A DNA stretch of 36,438 nt from an uncultured Oleiphilus sp. (GCA_913020495.1 CAJWBJ010000036.1:1-36438); one strand, 5' to 3'; counted from the first letter of the stretch, positions 16,544-28,861 are shown. Notes: a model not told the origin generated them from the letters alone. Program-made: numbers and translations.

Positions 16544-17617
16544 ATGATTATTCAAAACCATTTTAAATATTATTTTAAACAAAACCTCCCTGAAAATGAA
16601 CGGCTTATTTTTGTCTGTTTACTCTTTTGTTATCTCTTCCTGAATGGTTGTACCGCGCCACAAACTCAAAAAAGTTCAGGCATAATTCAGGCGCCTGAGC
16701 TTACACTAAGCCAGTTTATTGCTGATGATGGATATCGTCTTCCTCTTACTAGCTTTTGGCCTGATCCTAATATTACCCCTAAAGGTGTTGTTCTAGCTTT
16801 ACATGGTTTTAATGATTACAACCAAGCTTTCGAGGGAATGTGCCAGTTTTATGTAGCAAAAAATCTGGCATGTATTGCATACGATCAACGTGGTTTTGGT
16901 GGTACCGAGATGGTGGGAATATGGCCAGAAGAAGGGCGCTTACAAAAAGATTTGCAAGCTATTGTAAAACAGCTTCGACAGCAGAACCCACATTTGCCTA
17001 TTTTTCTGGTCGGAGAGAGTATGGGCGGGGCTGTTATTATGACTGCTATGGCAGATTCGAGTTTATCATTAGAAGAATACGTAAGTGGCGTTCTCTTATA
17101 CGCACCAGCTGTTTGGGCGCGAAGTACACAACCATGGTACCAGCAATTGTCGCTTTGGATAGCTGTACATACCTTTCCTGATTGGATGCCTACAGGAGAA
17201 GGTTTAGGGGTTCAAGCAACGGATAATATTGAAGCACTTAGAGCGATGGGAAGAGATAAAAAGGTTATAAAAGCAACTAGAATCGACGCGATATATGGTT
17301 TAACCAATTTAATGGATGCGGCATTACTTGCTTCCAAAGATGTATCAATTAAAACAATGGTTTTTTACGGAGATAAAGATCAAGTTATTCCAAAAAAGCC
17401 CACGTGTGAAATGCTCAAGAAAATGAAATTGATTGATAAAAGTATCGTATTTATTAATTACACTGATGGTTATCATATGCTGACACGAGACTTACAATCT
17501 GCTCGTGTATTTAATGACAGTCTTACTTGGATCTCTGGTACCCCAAAAGCTAAATTACGTTTTGATGCTTTAGAGCTCAAGAAGGAAGAGTCTTTAAGTT
17601 ATTGTGATGAGTACTAA
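16544..17617 (+). CDS. Alpha/beta hydrolase lipoprotein, monoacylglycerol lipase-like
   Basis: A 357-residue protein with an unusually long n-region, a hydrophobic segment (about 20-33) and a lipobox FLNGC (C36). It is thus probably a membrane-anchored lipoprotein facing the periplasm. The catalytic pattern is LALHGFND (about 85-92), YDQRGFGGTE, nucleophile S159 in GESMGG, Asp in GDKDQVIP and His in DGYHMLTRD. This resembles monoglyceride lipases and lysophospholipases (S33/Hydrolase_4). The start is uncertain because no clear ribosome binding site precedes it; no later ATG keeps the signal sequence. It converges with the next gene, their stop codons overlapping at 17614-17617. Confidence 0.87.
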   Translation: MIIQNHFKYYFKQNLPENERLIFVCLLFCYLFLNGCTAPQTQKSSGIIQAPELTLSQFIADDGYRLPLTSFWPDPNITPKGVVLALHGFNDYNQAFEGMCQFYVAKNLACIAYDQRGFGGTEMVGIWPEEGRLQKDLQAIVKQLRQQNPHLPIFLVGESMGGAVIMTAMADSSLSLEEYVSGVLLYAPAVWARSTQPWYQQLSLWIAVHTFPDWMPTGEGLGVQATDNIEALRAMGRDKKVIKATRIDAIYGLTNLMDAALLASKDVSIKTMVFYGDKDQVIPKKPTCEMLKKMKLIDKSIVFINYTDGYHMLTRDLQSARVFNDSLTWISGTPKAKLRFDALELKKEESLSYCDEY

Positions 17618-18264
17618 CGCTTGATCGTATCAATTAATAACGTGTCTTCGATATATGGGTTTCCATTACCTTGGATTGCTTTAATTGCCTTGTTTCGTTT
17701 CTTTTCTTTTGAGTCAGGCATATCGTTATTATTCCAAAACTTTAATAAGGATAGGCTTGTATTTAAGGGCAAATGATACCGAGTGTGCATGTACATTAAA
17801 ATACGTGCAATGTCGCCTTTTAAATGGTCTGCTGGCTCAAGAATATGATGTTTTTTTCGTATGCCACACTCATTAGGTTCGACAGTTTTATCTAGTGTTC
17901 CATACATAGAGTTTTTACGTTTGAATTCAAAATAAGCATCAGAAGGTACTATGTTGTGCAGGTCTGAAATTATTTTGTTGTAATCCGGATTGTTTTTCTT
18001 GCACTGTCTTTTGGTTCCGCAATCTAAATATTCTCGAATCCACGTACTTGAATAAATATAACTTTCGGAAATTAATGGGCCTTTCTTTTTGAAAGGTTTA
18101 TTGCAGTAAAAAGTTTCGCCACCATTTTTATAGAGCATGCCCCAAAAGTCGCGATCAATAACGTCTTTACTAGCAGCGAAACTAAATGAAGAGAAACTAA
18201 CAAATAGTATTGATAGAAAATATGACTGGAGTGTTAAGGAAATTGAAACTGTGTTGTTGCGCAT
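17614..18264 (-). CDS. Endonuclease I (EndA/NucM)-family protein lacking the catalytic Glu-His pair
   Basis: A 216-residue exported protein with signal peptide (1-30, SFA-AS). Family features are the STWIREYLDCGTKRQC region, the core motif SDLHNIVPS (about 100-108), the NSMYG region (118-122) and the C-terminal GDIARILMYMHTRYHLPL and GNGNPYIED blocks. In active relatives the segment before xxSW reads EH(I/V), giving a metal-binding Glu and the general-base His. Here the aligned residues are S68-Y69 in SESYIYSSTW. The fold seems complete but the active site does not, so it may be a non-nucleolytic relative or use a shifted Glu67. It overlaps the convergent hydrolase stop by 3 bases and lies downstream of holA. 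Confidence 0.78.
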   Translation of the reverse strand: MRNNTVSISLTLQSYFLSILFVSFSSFSFAASKDVIDRDFWGMLYKNGGETFYCNKPFKKKGPLISESYIYSSTWIREYLDCGTKRQCKKNNPDYNKIISDLHNIVPSDAYFEFKRKNSMYGTLDKTVEPNECGIRKKHHILEPADHLKGDIARILMYMHTRYHLPLNTSLSLLKFWNNNDMPDSKEKKRNKAIKAIQGNGNPYIEDTLLIDTIKR

Positions 18265-18455
18265 TGTGTGTAAGACCTCTGCCTTTTAAAACACGTCACT
18301 TTCGAGAAAGTGCACTAAACCCGTACAACATTATCGAGTGCTTATATATTGACCCTAGCAGAACATTGGTTACTTTTCCCTCAAAATGTACGAATAGAAT
18401 TTTTTTTTTGCTAATAAATGTAAGTAATGTATTTTATTATTTCTAAAATAACGCT

Positions 18456-19472
18456 TTATGAAACCGGCGACCCTGACAAACCGAGAGATATATCCAACAA
18501 TAAATCCCATGGATTTACTCCCTTCTCTACACCTTTAATAAGATCATCAGTTTGCTTACATTTACTTAAAAGTATTTTGAGGTTAGCTGCTTTGTGTCGT
18601 TTTGCTGCTTGTGTTAAAACGGCTTGTCGCTTTTGGAAGATACCGTACTGTTTGAAGATAGATTGAGGAGGGAGGTTTTTTTGGAAAGCATGAGTAAGGG
18701 CAAGGACAGTTCGTACTTCTTTACTGAGTGCCCATAATGCATAAGTTGGTTCAAGGCCTTCTACTTTTAAACTGGACACTATTTTGGCCGTAAGCTTAGC
18801 GTTTCCACTTAAGCTGGCATCCGTGAGATTGAAAATATCGTATTTTGCTGAGTCGGATACACTGGCGAGCACCATGTCTGTATTTATCTTGGTCCCATCA
18901 CTTAATAACTTAAGTTTCTCTAGCTCTTGTTGTGCTGCGAGTAGGTTGCCTTCAAGTCTGTCTGAAAGTAATGAAATCGCTTCACGCTCGATCTGCAAGC
19001 CCATTTTATTAGCTCTTTGAGAAATCCATTGAGGCATCTCATTTAAGCTGATAGGCCAGACTTGTATGATTCCACCAACTTTATCAATTGCTGAACACCA
19101 TTTGCTTTTAAGTGTTGCTGCATTCAGCTTTGCTGCACTAATTAGTAATATTTTATCTTCAGGGAGTTGTTGGCAATAAAGTTGAAGCGCTTTTCCGCCA
19201 GGGATTCCTGGTTTTGATGCTCCAAGTCTGAGTTCAGTTAGTGTGCGTTCGGCAAAAAGAGATAAACTGTTAGCTTCATTGTTAAGGTTTCCCCAGTCAA
19301 ATTTTCGGTCAACATCGAGAATTTTCCGTTCATCGCAGCCTGAGTTTCTACTTGCTAATCGAATACTATCTAGCGCTTCCTGAACTAATAGTGGTTCGTC
19401 GCCAGTTACAAGATAAACAGGAAGTAGTTTGGTTTTTAATTCTTTGTCTAGTTGTTTGGTTTGAATGCGCAT
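18456..19472 (-). CDS. holA: DNA polymerase III subunit delta
   Basis: The clamp-loader subunit that opens the beta clamp. The start MRIQTKQLDKEL is preferred over a TTG nine bases upstream. The 338-residue length matches HolA (about 340). LLPVYLVTGDEPLLVQEALDSIR is the typical N-terminal AAA+-like signature without a Walker A. SLFAERTLTELRL and the C-terminal helical domain (YALWALSKEVRTVLALTHAF) also match. It follows lptE by 11 bases in the leuS-lptE-holA order. Unlike E. coli, nadD does not follow; the next gene downstream is the endonuclease I relative. Confidence 0.93.
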   Translation of the reverse strand: MRIQTKQLDKELKTKLLPVYLVTGDEPLLVQEALDSIRLASRNSGCDERKILDVDRKFDWGNLNNEANSLSLFAERTLTELRLGASKPGIPGGKALQLYCQQLPEDKILLISAAKLNAATLKSKWCSAIDKVGGIIQVWPISLNEMPQWISQRANKMGLQIEREAISLLSDRLEGNLLAAQQELEKLKLLSDGTKINTDMVLASVSDSAKYDIFNLTDASLSGNAKLTAKIVSSLKVEGLEPTYALWALSKEVRTVLALTHAFQKNLPPQSIFKQYGIFQKRQAVLTQAAKRHKAANLKILLSKCKQTDDLIKGVEKGVNPWDLLLDISLGLSGSPVS

Positions 19473-19483
19473 AAGGTTCAAAT

Positions 19484-20026
19484 TTAATCTGAGTCTAAGG
19501 ACTGCTGAATGCGTTGATGGTCAAATACACTGAGCTGTCTAAAAATAATATCTGCTATTTCCTGGTTCAACTTGACTTGAATTTCATCTTGTTCACGTTC
19601 TTTTGCAATGAGTGCGGATGACTGATGGCGGTAACTTTGACTTACTTTAACAGTTTGACTGCTTATTTGTTTGCGGGTAGCGGAGTGAATTAACTGGTAG
19701 TGAACCGAGTGAATTAAACCAAATTCAGCCGTTGATGCATCATTATTAATAGAGAGTGATCGTTGTTCTTTATGATCATTTGATATTGTAAGCGTCATTT
19801 CAGCTTGGTCGCTAAGTTCGATTTGGTGCAGTTGAAACTCTTTACTTAATTGGCGGCAGATGTCCCAGATTTTCTCATTCGCACATTTAAAGTTAATTGA
19901 GCTTAAACTAGCCGGAAGTGCTTGAGTACTTCTTAACTGAAATCCGCAGGAGGCTATTAACAAACTTAAACACAGCGTGCAAAAAATGCGTGCTGTATTT
20001 AAGTTTAAGTTATGTTTAATAGTCAC
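19484..20026 (-). CDS. lptE: LPS-assembly lipoprotein LptE
   Basis: An outer-membrane lipoprotein that plugs LptD and helps deliver lipopolysaccharide to the surface. The 180-residue protein has a signal sequence with lipobox LIASC (C27) and the characteristic start of the mature chain, GFQLRS. Mixed strand-helix content and a C-terminal helix (QVKLNQEIADIIFRQL) are typical. It lies 3 bases after leuS and 11 bases before holA, the conserved gammaproteobacterial order, which supports the name beyond its weak sequence conservation. Confidence 0.92.
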   Translation of the reverse strand: MTIKHNLNLNTARIFCTLCLSLLIASCGFQLRSTQALPASLSSINFKCANEKIWDICRQLSKEFQLHQIELSDQAEMTLTISNDHKEQRSLSINNDASTAEFGLIHSVHYQLIHSATRKQISSQTVKVSQSYRHQSSALIAKEREQDEIQVKLNQEIADIIFRQLSVFDHQRIQQSLDSD

Positions 20027-20029
20027 AGC

Positions 20030-22702
<2,673 letters not shown>

Positions 22703-22711
22703 TTAATCGGG

Positions 22712-24286
22712 CTAACGCAGTTTATAAGATCTATATAAATGCCATAAAATAAAAGCGAAGCAAAGAAAAAATAAAGGGTAAGAGCCTGTTAATGAGAATG
22801 GAGTTCGCCCCGACCTTATTTGAATTTTTGACTCTAGAACTGTTTCTATGAACTGTTCAGATTGAGACATAATGTTGCCTCTCTCATCAATAATGGCACT
22901 TATCCCATTATTCGTTCCTCTAACCATATAACGTGAGTTTTCAGCGGCTCGCATTTGAGCCATCTCAAGGTGTTGCAGTGGCCCTAGAGAATTACCAAAC
23001 CAGCTATCGTTACTGATGGTCAATAAATAATCGGCATTTATTGCATTTGTTGCAACAAAGTCAGGATAGACGACCTCATAACAAATGAAGGGCGCAACCA
23101 ATAGCCCTTGAGATTCTAGAAGGGCTTGATTTTCCGGGCCTTTTCGGAAGTCTGACATAGGGAGGTCAAAGAAGGCAATTAGTCCGCGAAGTATGTCTTG
23201 TAGTGGTACATATTCGCCGAAAGGTACTAACTTTTGTTTGTGGTAGAGGCCACTACCAGCACCGATACTGGTAATGCTGTTGTGGACAGTAGTTTGGCCT
23301 GTTTCTTTGTTAATGCCACGATAGGGGATGCCACTAATAATATTACTATCGTGAGCGCTCGCAAGTGCCGACATTTTATTCAAAAATGGTTGTGCTTGAT
23401 TATATAGCAAGGGGATGGCTGTCTCAGGCCAGATAATTAAATCATTTTGCCAATATTCACGCGTTAATTTTTCTAATAACTTGAGTGTCTTTCGTCGTTG
23501 AGCAGGTTGCCACTTTAACTCTTGAGGAATATTAAGCTGTACTAGAGCAACACTTAGTTGTTTGCCTTCAGTCTGTGACCAGTTTATTTGATTAAGTCCC
23601 AGGCCTGTTAACCAAGTTGCAGTAATAAAAATGATGGCACCAAGTTTCAATTGTTTTGGCGTGTGATTTATTATTAGGGCAATACCAATGCCAGTCGCCA
23701 CGGTAATTAGGGTTAGACCATATACACCTATTACTGGAATCCAGCCAGAAAGAGGGCTGTGTAGATGTCCGTAACCTAAAAATAACCATGGGAAACCGGT
23801 TAAAAATTCAGTTCTAAATGCATCACCCAATACCCATAAACATAAAAAAAGTATGGCATTTATAAATTGGTTGTATTTGGAATTGCTAGAGTCTTTGAGT
23901 TTGAAATATAACCAAAATACTAGTGCTGGAAATGCGGATAGAACTAGTACAAAGGCAAGCGTTAAAACCGCTGCGAGTGCTGGACTGGCATAACCATAAG
24001 TATGGATGCTGACATATATCCATGAAGCCCCAGAACCAAATAGCCCTAGACCGAATAATCCACCATAAATATGACCATGATTTTTGTGCTTTGCATTGCT
24101 TGTATTGAGTTGGCTGTTGCTTAACCCATTTGTTATATAGAGAATTAAAGCTATAGATAAGGGACCTAAAATCCAAAAATCAAAAGGCGCTATCGCTAGC
24201 GTTTGCATTGCGCCAGCAACAAGTAGACCGATCACTACCAATAGTTTAGTTTGAGGTTTTGATGTTAAAGGTAAAAGGTTCTGCAT
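22712..24286 (-). CDS. lnt: Apolipoprotein N-acyltransferase
   Basis: An inner-membrane enzyme that adds the third acyl chain to lipoproteins. The 524-residue protein has about six N-terminal and one C-terminal membrane segments around a nitrilase-like periplasmic domain (about 240-490). The catalytic triad is visible: E288 (WPETAIP), K352 (YHKQKLVPFGEYVP) and C402 (PFICYEVVYPD). Length and order are normal. It follows corC by 6 bases. The window encodes several lipoproteins (LptE, the hydrolase at 16544, the DUF2459 protein) that would be its substrates. Confidence 0.96.
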   Translation of the reverse strand: MQNLLPLTSKPQTKLLVVIGLLVAGAMQTLAIAPFDFWILGPLSIALILYITNGLSNSQLNTSNAKHKNHGHIYGGLFGLGLFGSGASWIYVSIHTYGYASPALAAVLTLAFVLVLSAFPALVFWLYFKLKDSSNSKYNQFINAILFLCLWVLGDAFRTEFLTGFPWLFLGYGHLHSPLSGWIPVIGVYGLTLITVATGIGIALIINHTPKQLKLGAIIFITATWLTGLGLNQINWSQTEGKQLSVALVQLNIPQELKWQPAQRRKTLKLLEKLTREYWQNDLIIWPETAIPLLYNQAQPFLNKMSALASAHDSNIISGIPYRGINKETGQTTVHNSITSIGAGSGLYHKQKLVPFGEYVPLQDILRGLIAFFDLPMSDFRKGPENQALLESQGLLVAPFICYEVVYPDFVATNAINADYLLTISNDSWFGNSLGPLQHLEMAQMRAAENSRYMVRGTNNGISAIIDERGNIMSQSEQFIETVLESKIQIRSGRTPFSLTGSYPLFFLCFAFILWHLYRSYKLR

Positions 24287-24292
24287 GATGCT

Positions 24293-25144
24293 TTAAACTT
24301 TTTCTATTTTTAGCAACCGGATTGTTCGGTTGTCAGCATTCAAAACGGTTGCTTTAAACCCATAAAATTGTGTTGTATCACCACGACGAGGCAATCTACC
24401 AAATTGTTTTAACGCTAAGCCACCTATTGTGTCAAATTCATGATCAGGAAAATCAACAGTAAAGTAGTCATTGAATTCTTCAACAGGGGTGATCGCTTTA
24501 ACATTATATTCGCCATTCGATAATTGCTTGATCATAGCTTCATCATCTATGTCATGCTCGTCATCTATTTCACCGACGATTTGTTCAAGTATATCTTCGA
24601 TGGTTACTAAGCCTGAGATCCCGCCATATTCATCAATAACTATGGCCATGTGGTTGCGTGTTTGTTTAAACTCTTTTAGCAGCTGGTTGAGACGTTTGCT
24701 TTCAGGGATGATGGTTGCCGGGCGTAATAATTCAGAGACGTCGCCTTTTTTAAGGTTGCCTTTGAGTGCAAGTGGCAGTAGGTCTTTGGCAAGTAAAATA
24801 CCAATTATATCGTCTGGAGAATCACCTATAACAGGAAAGCGGGAGTGTGCTGATTCGATAATGTTATGTATATACTGTTCGGGTTCTTGGTTGGACTTAA
24901 CGGTAATCATTTGTGGTCGTGGAATCATTACTTCACGAACTTGCATATCGGTGACTTGGATTGCCCCTTCAATAATACTGAGAGAATCTGGATCTATGAC
25001 ATCACGAACTTCAGCTTCACGAAGAATCTCCATAATATCTAGAAGAGACTGTGGTTCAATCGATAATAGTTGAGATATTTTTGTAAACCATTTCTTTTTT
25101 GCAGGGGGGTGTGTCACAGTTTTGCTCGACTTTTCATCACTCAT
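24293..25144 (-). CDS. corC: CorC/YbeX-type protein with CBS domains and CorC_HlyC transporter-associated domain
   Basis: A 283-residue soluble protein with a hydrophilic N-terminus, paired CBS domains (about 70-190: DMQVREVMIPRPQM, SRFPVIGDSPDDIIGILLAKD, HMAIVIDEYGGISGLVTIEDILE) and the acidic linker VGEIDDEHD into a CorC_HlyC domain (about 205-283). YbeX/CorC has been linked to Mg2+/Co2+ efflux and more recently to ribosome/RNA metabolism; the role is not settled. It sits between ybeY and lnt, 3 and 6 bases apart, as in E. coli, so it is very likely cotranscribed. Confidence 0.93.
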   Translation of the reverse strand: MSDEKSSKTVTHPPAKKKWFTKISQLLSIEPQSLLDIMEILREAEVRDVIDPDSLSIIEGAIQVTDMQVREVMIPRPQMITVKSNQEPEQYIHNIIESAHSRFPVIGDSPDDIIGILLAKDLLPLALKGNLKKGDVSELLRPATIIPESKRLNQLLKEFKQTRNHMAIVIDEYGGISGLVTIEDILEQIVGEIDDEHDIDDEAMIKQLSNGEYNVKAITPVEEFNDYFTVDFPDHEFDTIGGLALKQFGRLPRRGDTTQFYGFKATVLNADNRTIRLLKIEKV

Positions 25145-25147
25145 AAG

Positions 25148-25624
25148 CTAGTTATTCTTTTCCTCAATTAGGTACGGGTTTTGGAAACCAAGCGTGTTTA
25201 GAATCTTGATTTCCAAAGCTTCCATTGCTTCGGCTTCATCATCTTCTATATGGTCGAAACCTTGTAGATGCAAAGTACCATGAACTACCATGTGAACCCA
25301 ATGTGAAATTTCCGATTTTTCCTGCTCTTTTGCTTCTCTTGAGACAATAGGCGCACAAATCACTAAATCTCCTAACAAATTTAGTTCTATTTGAGCAGGG
25401 GATTCAAAAGGAAACGATAATATATTCGTGGGCTTATCTTTTCCTCTGTATTGTTTATTTAAAGATTGGCTCTCTTGTTCATCAACAATACGGATCGTAA
25501 GCTCTTGATCTTCTTTCTCATCCATTTCCTGGAGAGAAGATTCAACCCAAAGTTTAAGTTGTGAAACACTTGGGCAGCGAGTGTGCTCACTGGCTATTTG
25601 TAAATCAATGGTGGCTAATGTCAT
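25148..25624 (-). CDS. ybeY: Endoribonuclease YbeY
   Basis: A metal-dependent RNase involved in 16S rRNA 3' maturation and ribosome quality control. The 158-residue protein has the zinc motif HxxxHxxxxxH as H115, H119 and H125 (HGTLHLQGFDH), and the conserved R60 in YRGKDKPTNILSFPFE. Length is normal. Its start overlaps the end of the phoH-like gene by 20 bases, which implies translational coupling, and it leads into corC after 3 bases. Confidence 0.96.
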   Translation of the reverse strand: MTLATIDLQIASEHTRCPSVSQLKLWVESSLQEMDEKEDQELTIRIVDEQESQSLNKQYRGKDKPTNILSFPFESPAQIELNLLGDLVICAPIVSREAKEQEKSEISHWVHMVVHGTLHLQGFDHIEDDEAEAMEALEIKILNTLGFQNPYLIEEKNN

Positions 25625-26597
25625 ATTTGTTATAGGCTTCTACAATTCGTTGAACAATGGGGTGTCTGACAACATCAGAGGCAATAAAATGCGTACTACC
25701 TATGCCTTTAACATTATCTAGTACATGAAGTGCTTGTGATAAACCAGATTTAGCCCCTTTGGGTAAATCTGTTTGTGTTAAGTCGCCAGTGATGACCGCA
25801 GTAGATCCAAAGCCAATACGGGTCAGGAACATTTTCATCTGTTCCGGGGTGGTATTTTGGCTTTCATCCAGAATGATAAAGGCATTATTTAAAGTTCGAC
25901 CTCGCATAAAGGCGAGCGGGGCGATTTCAATGACGCTTTTTTCGATTAAGCGAGCGACTTGTTCAAAGCCCAGCATTTCATATAAAGCATCGTAAAGTGG
26001 ACGCAGGTATGGGTCAACTTTTTGAGCTAAATCACCAGGAAGAAACCCTAGCTTTTCACCCGCCTCAACAGCGGGACGCACTAACAAAATACGCTTAACT
26101 TCTTCATTTGTTAAGGCTTCGACAGCGCAAGCGACAGCTAAGTAGGTTTTTCCAGTTCCGGCTGGGCCTATTCCGAAGTTTATGTCATGTTTTGAGATAC
26201 CTTCTACATAAGCGCTTTGATTGCCACCGCGTGGCTTAACGGAGGTACGAGGTGTTTTTATTAACTTGGTCTCTACAGGGAAGTCACCATTCGAAGATTC
26301 AATACCAAACTCTTGAATAAACAAATGAACCATCTCTAAACTTATAACGCCGTTATCTTCGGTTTCTCGATAAAGGTGACGCAAAATTTCGATGGCAGAC
26401 TGGCAGAACGCAGCTTTGGCGGAGCTGACCTTGAAGGTATTGCCTCGATAAGAAATGCGTACACCTAAACTATTTTCAAGGTATTTAATATTTTCATCAA
26501 ACTGTCCACATAATAACGCCAAGCGTTTATTATCAAATGGTTCAAGTCGTGTTTCTTTGATGGTATTGGTCGCGGTACTAGTAGTCTTGGTCATCAA
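25605..26597 (-). CDS. ybeZ: PhoH-like ATPase (YbeZ/PhoL)
   Basis: A cytoplasmic P-loop ATPase thought to act with YbeY in RNA metabolism. In 330 residues there are an N-terminal region (about 25-125), Walker A GPAGTGKT (K150) and Walker [10 protein letters not shown] (about 240-248). [18 protein letters not shown] and [11 protein letters not shown] complete the RecA-like core. Two adjacent ATGs (26597, 26594) are possible starts. It overlaps miaB by 20 bases upstream and ybeY by 20 bases downstream, a strongly coupled arrangement. Confidence 0.95.
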   Translation of the reverse strand: MMTKTTSTATNTIKETRLEPFDNKRLALLCGQFDENIKYLENSLGVRISYRGNTFKVSSAKAAFCQSAIEILRHLYRETEDNGVISLEMVHLFIQEFGIESSNGDFPVETKLIKTPRTSVKPRGGNQSAYVEGISKHDINFGIGPAGTGKTYLAVACAVEALTNEEVKRILLVRPAVEAGEKLGFLPGDLAQKVDPYLRPLYDALYEMLGFEQVARLIEKSVIEIAPLAFMRGRTLNNAFIILDESQNTTPEQMKMFLTRIGFGSTAVITGDLTQTDLPKGAKSGLSQALHVLDNVKGIGSTHFIASDVVRHPIVQRIVEAYNKYDISHH

Positions 26598-27930
26598 TTC
26601 TATCTCCGCGTAAGGAGTTAGGGAAAGCTGTTGTTATCTTTATGTCAATGAACCTGCCGATTAAAGCACTATCTGACCGATCTTGTTTGGCTTTGAAGTT
26701 AACGACTCTGTTATTTTCAGTTCTGCCCTGAAGCTCTCCCGGGTCCTTCTTTGAAAAACTTGTTACTAGTACTCGTTGAGTGGTATCAACCATTTTTCGG
26801 CTTATATCTAAAGATTGTTGTGCGATACGTTGCTGAAGAATGGATAAGCGCTGTTTTTTAGTATCTTCAGTCGTGTCGTCTGCCATATCAGCAGCGGGAG
26901 TACCTGGGCGAGCACTGTAGATAAAACTAAATGAAGCATCAAAGCCAACGTCATTAATGAGTTTCATTGTATCTTCAAAATCTTTCTCTGTTTCACCAGG
27001 AAAACCAATGATAAAGTCGGAAGAAATACTTATGTCAGGGCGAATCTTTCTGAGTCGTCTAATTTTAGACTTATACTCTAGCGCCATATGACCACGCTTC
27101 ATCTCTGCAAGAATTCGGTCGGAACCACTTTGAACCGGGAGATGTAGATGACTAACAAGCTCAGGCACATCTGCATATACATCAATCAATGAGTCTGTAA
27201 ATTCGACGGGGTGCGATGTTGTAAATCTGATCCTATCGATGCCATCTATTGCCGCGACTAAAGTAATTAACTCAGCCAAATCCATCATGTCGCCATCATG
27301 AGTTTCACCTTGGAAGGCGTTTACGTTTTGCCCAAGTAAATTTACTTCACGAACACCCTGAGAGGCCAGATGCGCTATTTCAGCAATTACATCATCGACA
27401 GGGCGACTGACTTCTTCGCCACGAGTGTAAGGTACGACGCAAAATGTACAGTATTTGCTACAGCCTTCCATGATTGATACAAAAGCTGATGGCCCATCAA
27501 TGCCAGGGGCGGGTAGGTGGTCAAATTTTTCGATTTCAGGAAAACTAATATCAATAACACCACGTTGCCCTTGCTTTGAGGCATCAATCATTTCAGGTAA
27601 ACGGTGCAGCGTTTGCGGGCCAAATATGACATCAACGAATGGTGTGCGTTTTTGAATTGCTGCACCTTCCTGGCTTGCAACACAGCCACCAACACCTATG
27701 GTGATTTCAGAATTGTTATCTTTAAGCTTTTTCCAGCGACCTAATTGATGAAAAACCTTGTCTTGAGCCTTCTCACGAATAGAGCAAGTATTGAGTAATA
27801 ATATATCAGCTTCTTTTTCATTTTCGGTTAGTTCAACATCGTGGCTGTCGCGTAAAAGGTCTGTCATGCGAGATGAGTCATATTCGTTCATCTGGCAACC
27901 ATGTGTCTTAATAAATAGTTTTTTGGTCAT
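26578..27930 (-). CDS. miaB: tRNA-2-methylthio-N6-dimethylallyladenosine synthase
   Basis: A radical-SAM methylthiotransferase that completes ms2i6A at tRNA position 37. Of the 450 residues, the N-terminal UPF0004 domain supplies cluster ligands C12 (KTHGCQMN), C49 ([10 protein letters not shown]) and C83 (GGCVAS). The radical SAM CxxxCxxC is C157-C161-C164 (CSKYCTFC). A C-terminal TRAM domain (about 385-445) binds RNA. Length is normal. It is the first gene of the miaB-ybeZ-ybeY-corC-lnt series; the promoter should lie in 27931-28011 or further upstream. Confidence 0.97.
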   Translation of the reverse strand: MTKKLFIKTHGCQMNEYDSSRMTDLLRDSHDVELTENEKEADILLLNTCSIREKAQDKVFHQLGRWKKLKDNNSEITIGVGGCVASQEGAAIQKRTPFVDVIFGPQTLHRLPEMIDASKQGQRGVIDISFPEIEKFDHLPAPGIDGPSAFVSIMEGCSKYCTFCVVPYTRGEEVSRPVDDVIAEIAHLASQGVREVNLLGQNVNAFQGETHDGDMMDLAELITLVAAIDGIDRIRFTTSHPVEFTDSLIDVYADVPELVSHLHLPVQSGSDRILAEMKRGHMALEYKSKIRRLRKIRPDISISSDFIIGFPGETEKDFEDTMKLINDVGFDASFSFIYSARPGTPAADMADDTTEDTKKQRLSILQQRIAQQSLDISRKMVDTTQRVLVTSFSKKDPGELQGRTENNRVVNFKAKQDRSDSALIGRFIDIKITTAFPNSLRGDRIDDQDY

Positions 27931-28011
27931 TTAGCTCAAAGTCTTCAAAAAGATAATTAAAGTTGGAATAGATATTATACCTTGAGATCATCTTATCTTG
28001 TAGCTGAAAAT

Positions 28012-28722
28012 TCATTGTTCAAAATCAAGTATCCAATCTACAGATTTAAAGTGCTCGGGGTTTTCAAATCGTTTTTTCATTGTTGTCATTGAAGTGAAGA
28101 ATACGTTTTCTATCAACCAGTTAACAAGAAATGAAGGGATTAACCCGCCAGGGTCATTATGACCTTGCCAGATTAGTTTTGTTGAATTCTTCTCGTAGGG
28201 TATGAGTAAAAATTCTGTATTTAGCCGAGGAATCCGTATTACTCCATCAGTAATCGGGAGTGTGTCGCCTTCATACCACTCTCTTATTGTGACTATTTTG
28301 GTTATAGTATTTTGGTTTACACTCTGGCCAGAAACAATATCTCTATCTTTTAATGGCCATGGGAGGTTCATTCTCAAATAAATTTTACGAGCCTGGCTTT
28401 TGTCAAAAGGCTCTATAACGTAACCTTCCTCAGCATCTTTAACCCACTCAGGGAAAGAAGCAATATCAATAAAATTGCCAAGAATATTTGAGAGAGATGA
28501 GTTGATTGTCTGAACGCCTTTAATCGCCACGAAATCACTACCGGGCCATTCTCTGGTAAACACCTGAATATCATTTTCGTCCAGCATTAAATTCCATCCT
28601 GAGTCATCAAGGGCGTTAGGTAGTTCGGTTCGATACGTTTCAGCTACTGTTGCGCTAGATATAAAGCAACATAAGACGATTTGCATAAGGTCGATGATTA
28701 AACGGAAAGAAGGTGACGTCAT
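28012..28722 (-). CDS. Exported START-domain lipid-binding protein
   Basis: A 236-residue protein with an N-terminal hydrophobic signal sequence (about 1-27, ATVAE) and then a START/SRPBCC fold: GWNLMLDENDIQVFTREWPGSDFVAIKG, the central NLPWPLKDRDIV and a long C-terminal helix (SFLVNWLIENVFFTSMTTMKKRFE). START proteins hold a lipid or sterol in a cavity. PWPLKDRD is a signature of the bacterial START group. It is transcribed divergently from an MMPL transporter and LolA-like protein, which suggests a shared lipid-transfer role. No strong ribosome binding site precedes the ATG. Confidence 0.87.
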   Translation of the reverse strand: MTSPSFRLIIDLMQIVLCCFISSATVAETYRTELPNALDDSGWNLMLDENDIQVFTREWPGSDFVAIKGVQTINSSLSNILGNFIDIASFPEWVKDAEEGYVIEPFDKSQARKIYLRMNLPWPLKDRDIVSGQSVNQNTITKIVTIREWYEGDTLPITDGVIRIPRLNTEFLLIPYEKNSTKLIWQGHNDPGGLIPSFLVNWLIENVFFTSMTTMKKRFENPEHFKSVDWILDFEQ

Positions 28723-28832
28723 TGTGCTTGGAAGGAATATACCTAGAAAAAATCATTGATGAATATCTATCATGGCATTGCTGGAGACTAATGACATGCA
28801 ATGGTTCTTTTATGTGTTCGGAGTGTGAGTAT

Positions 28833-28850
28833 GTTCACGCTTTTGTGAAC
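28833..28850. promoter_or_regulatory. Inverted repeat GTTCAC-N6-GTGAAC, candidate operator
   Basis: Perfect six-base arms, separated by GCTTTT, lie in the divergent control region of the START gene and the MMPL operon. Size and symmetry suit a TetR-family operator; several fatty-acid regulators of that family bind GTGAAC-like half-sites. No regulator gene is adjacent. Confidence 0.4.
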
Positions 28851-28861
28851 GTTTATATTTG

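Noticed and set aside
18400-18409. Run of ten T as a terminator
   Set aside because: No stem precedes it on the plus strand, and both neighbouring genes are on the minus strand, where it reads as A.
24471-25073. 200-codon open frame opposite corC
   Set aside because: It is fully antisense to a clear CBS/CorC gene, has a low-complexity Ser/Ile-rich product, and has no ribosome binding site or family resemblance.
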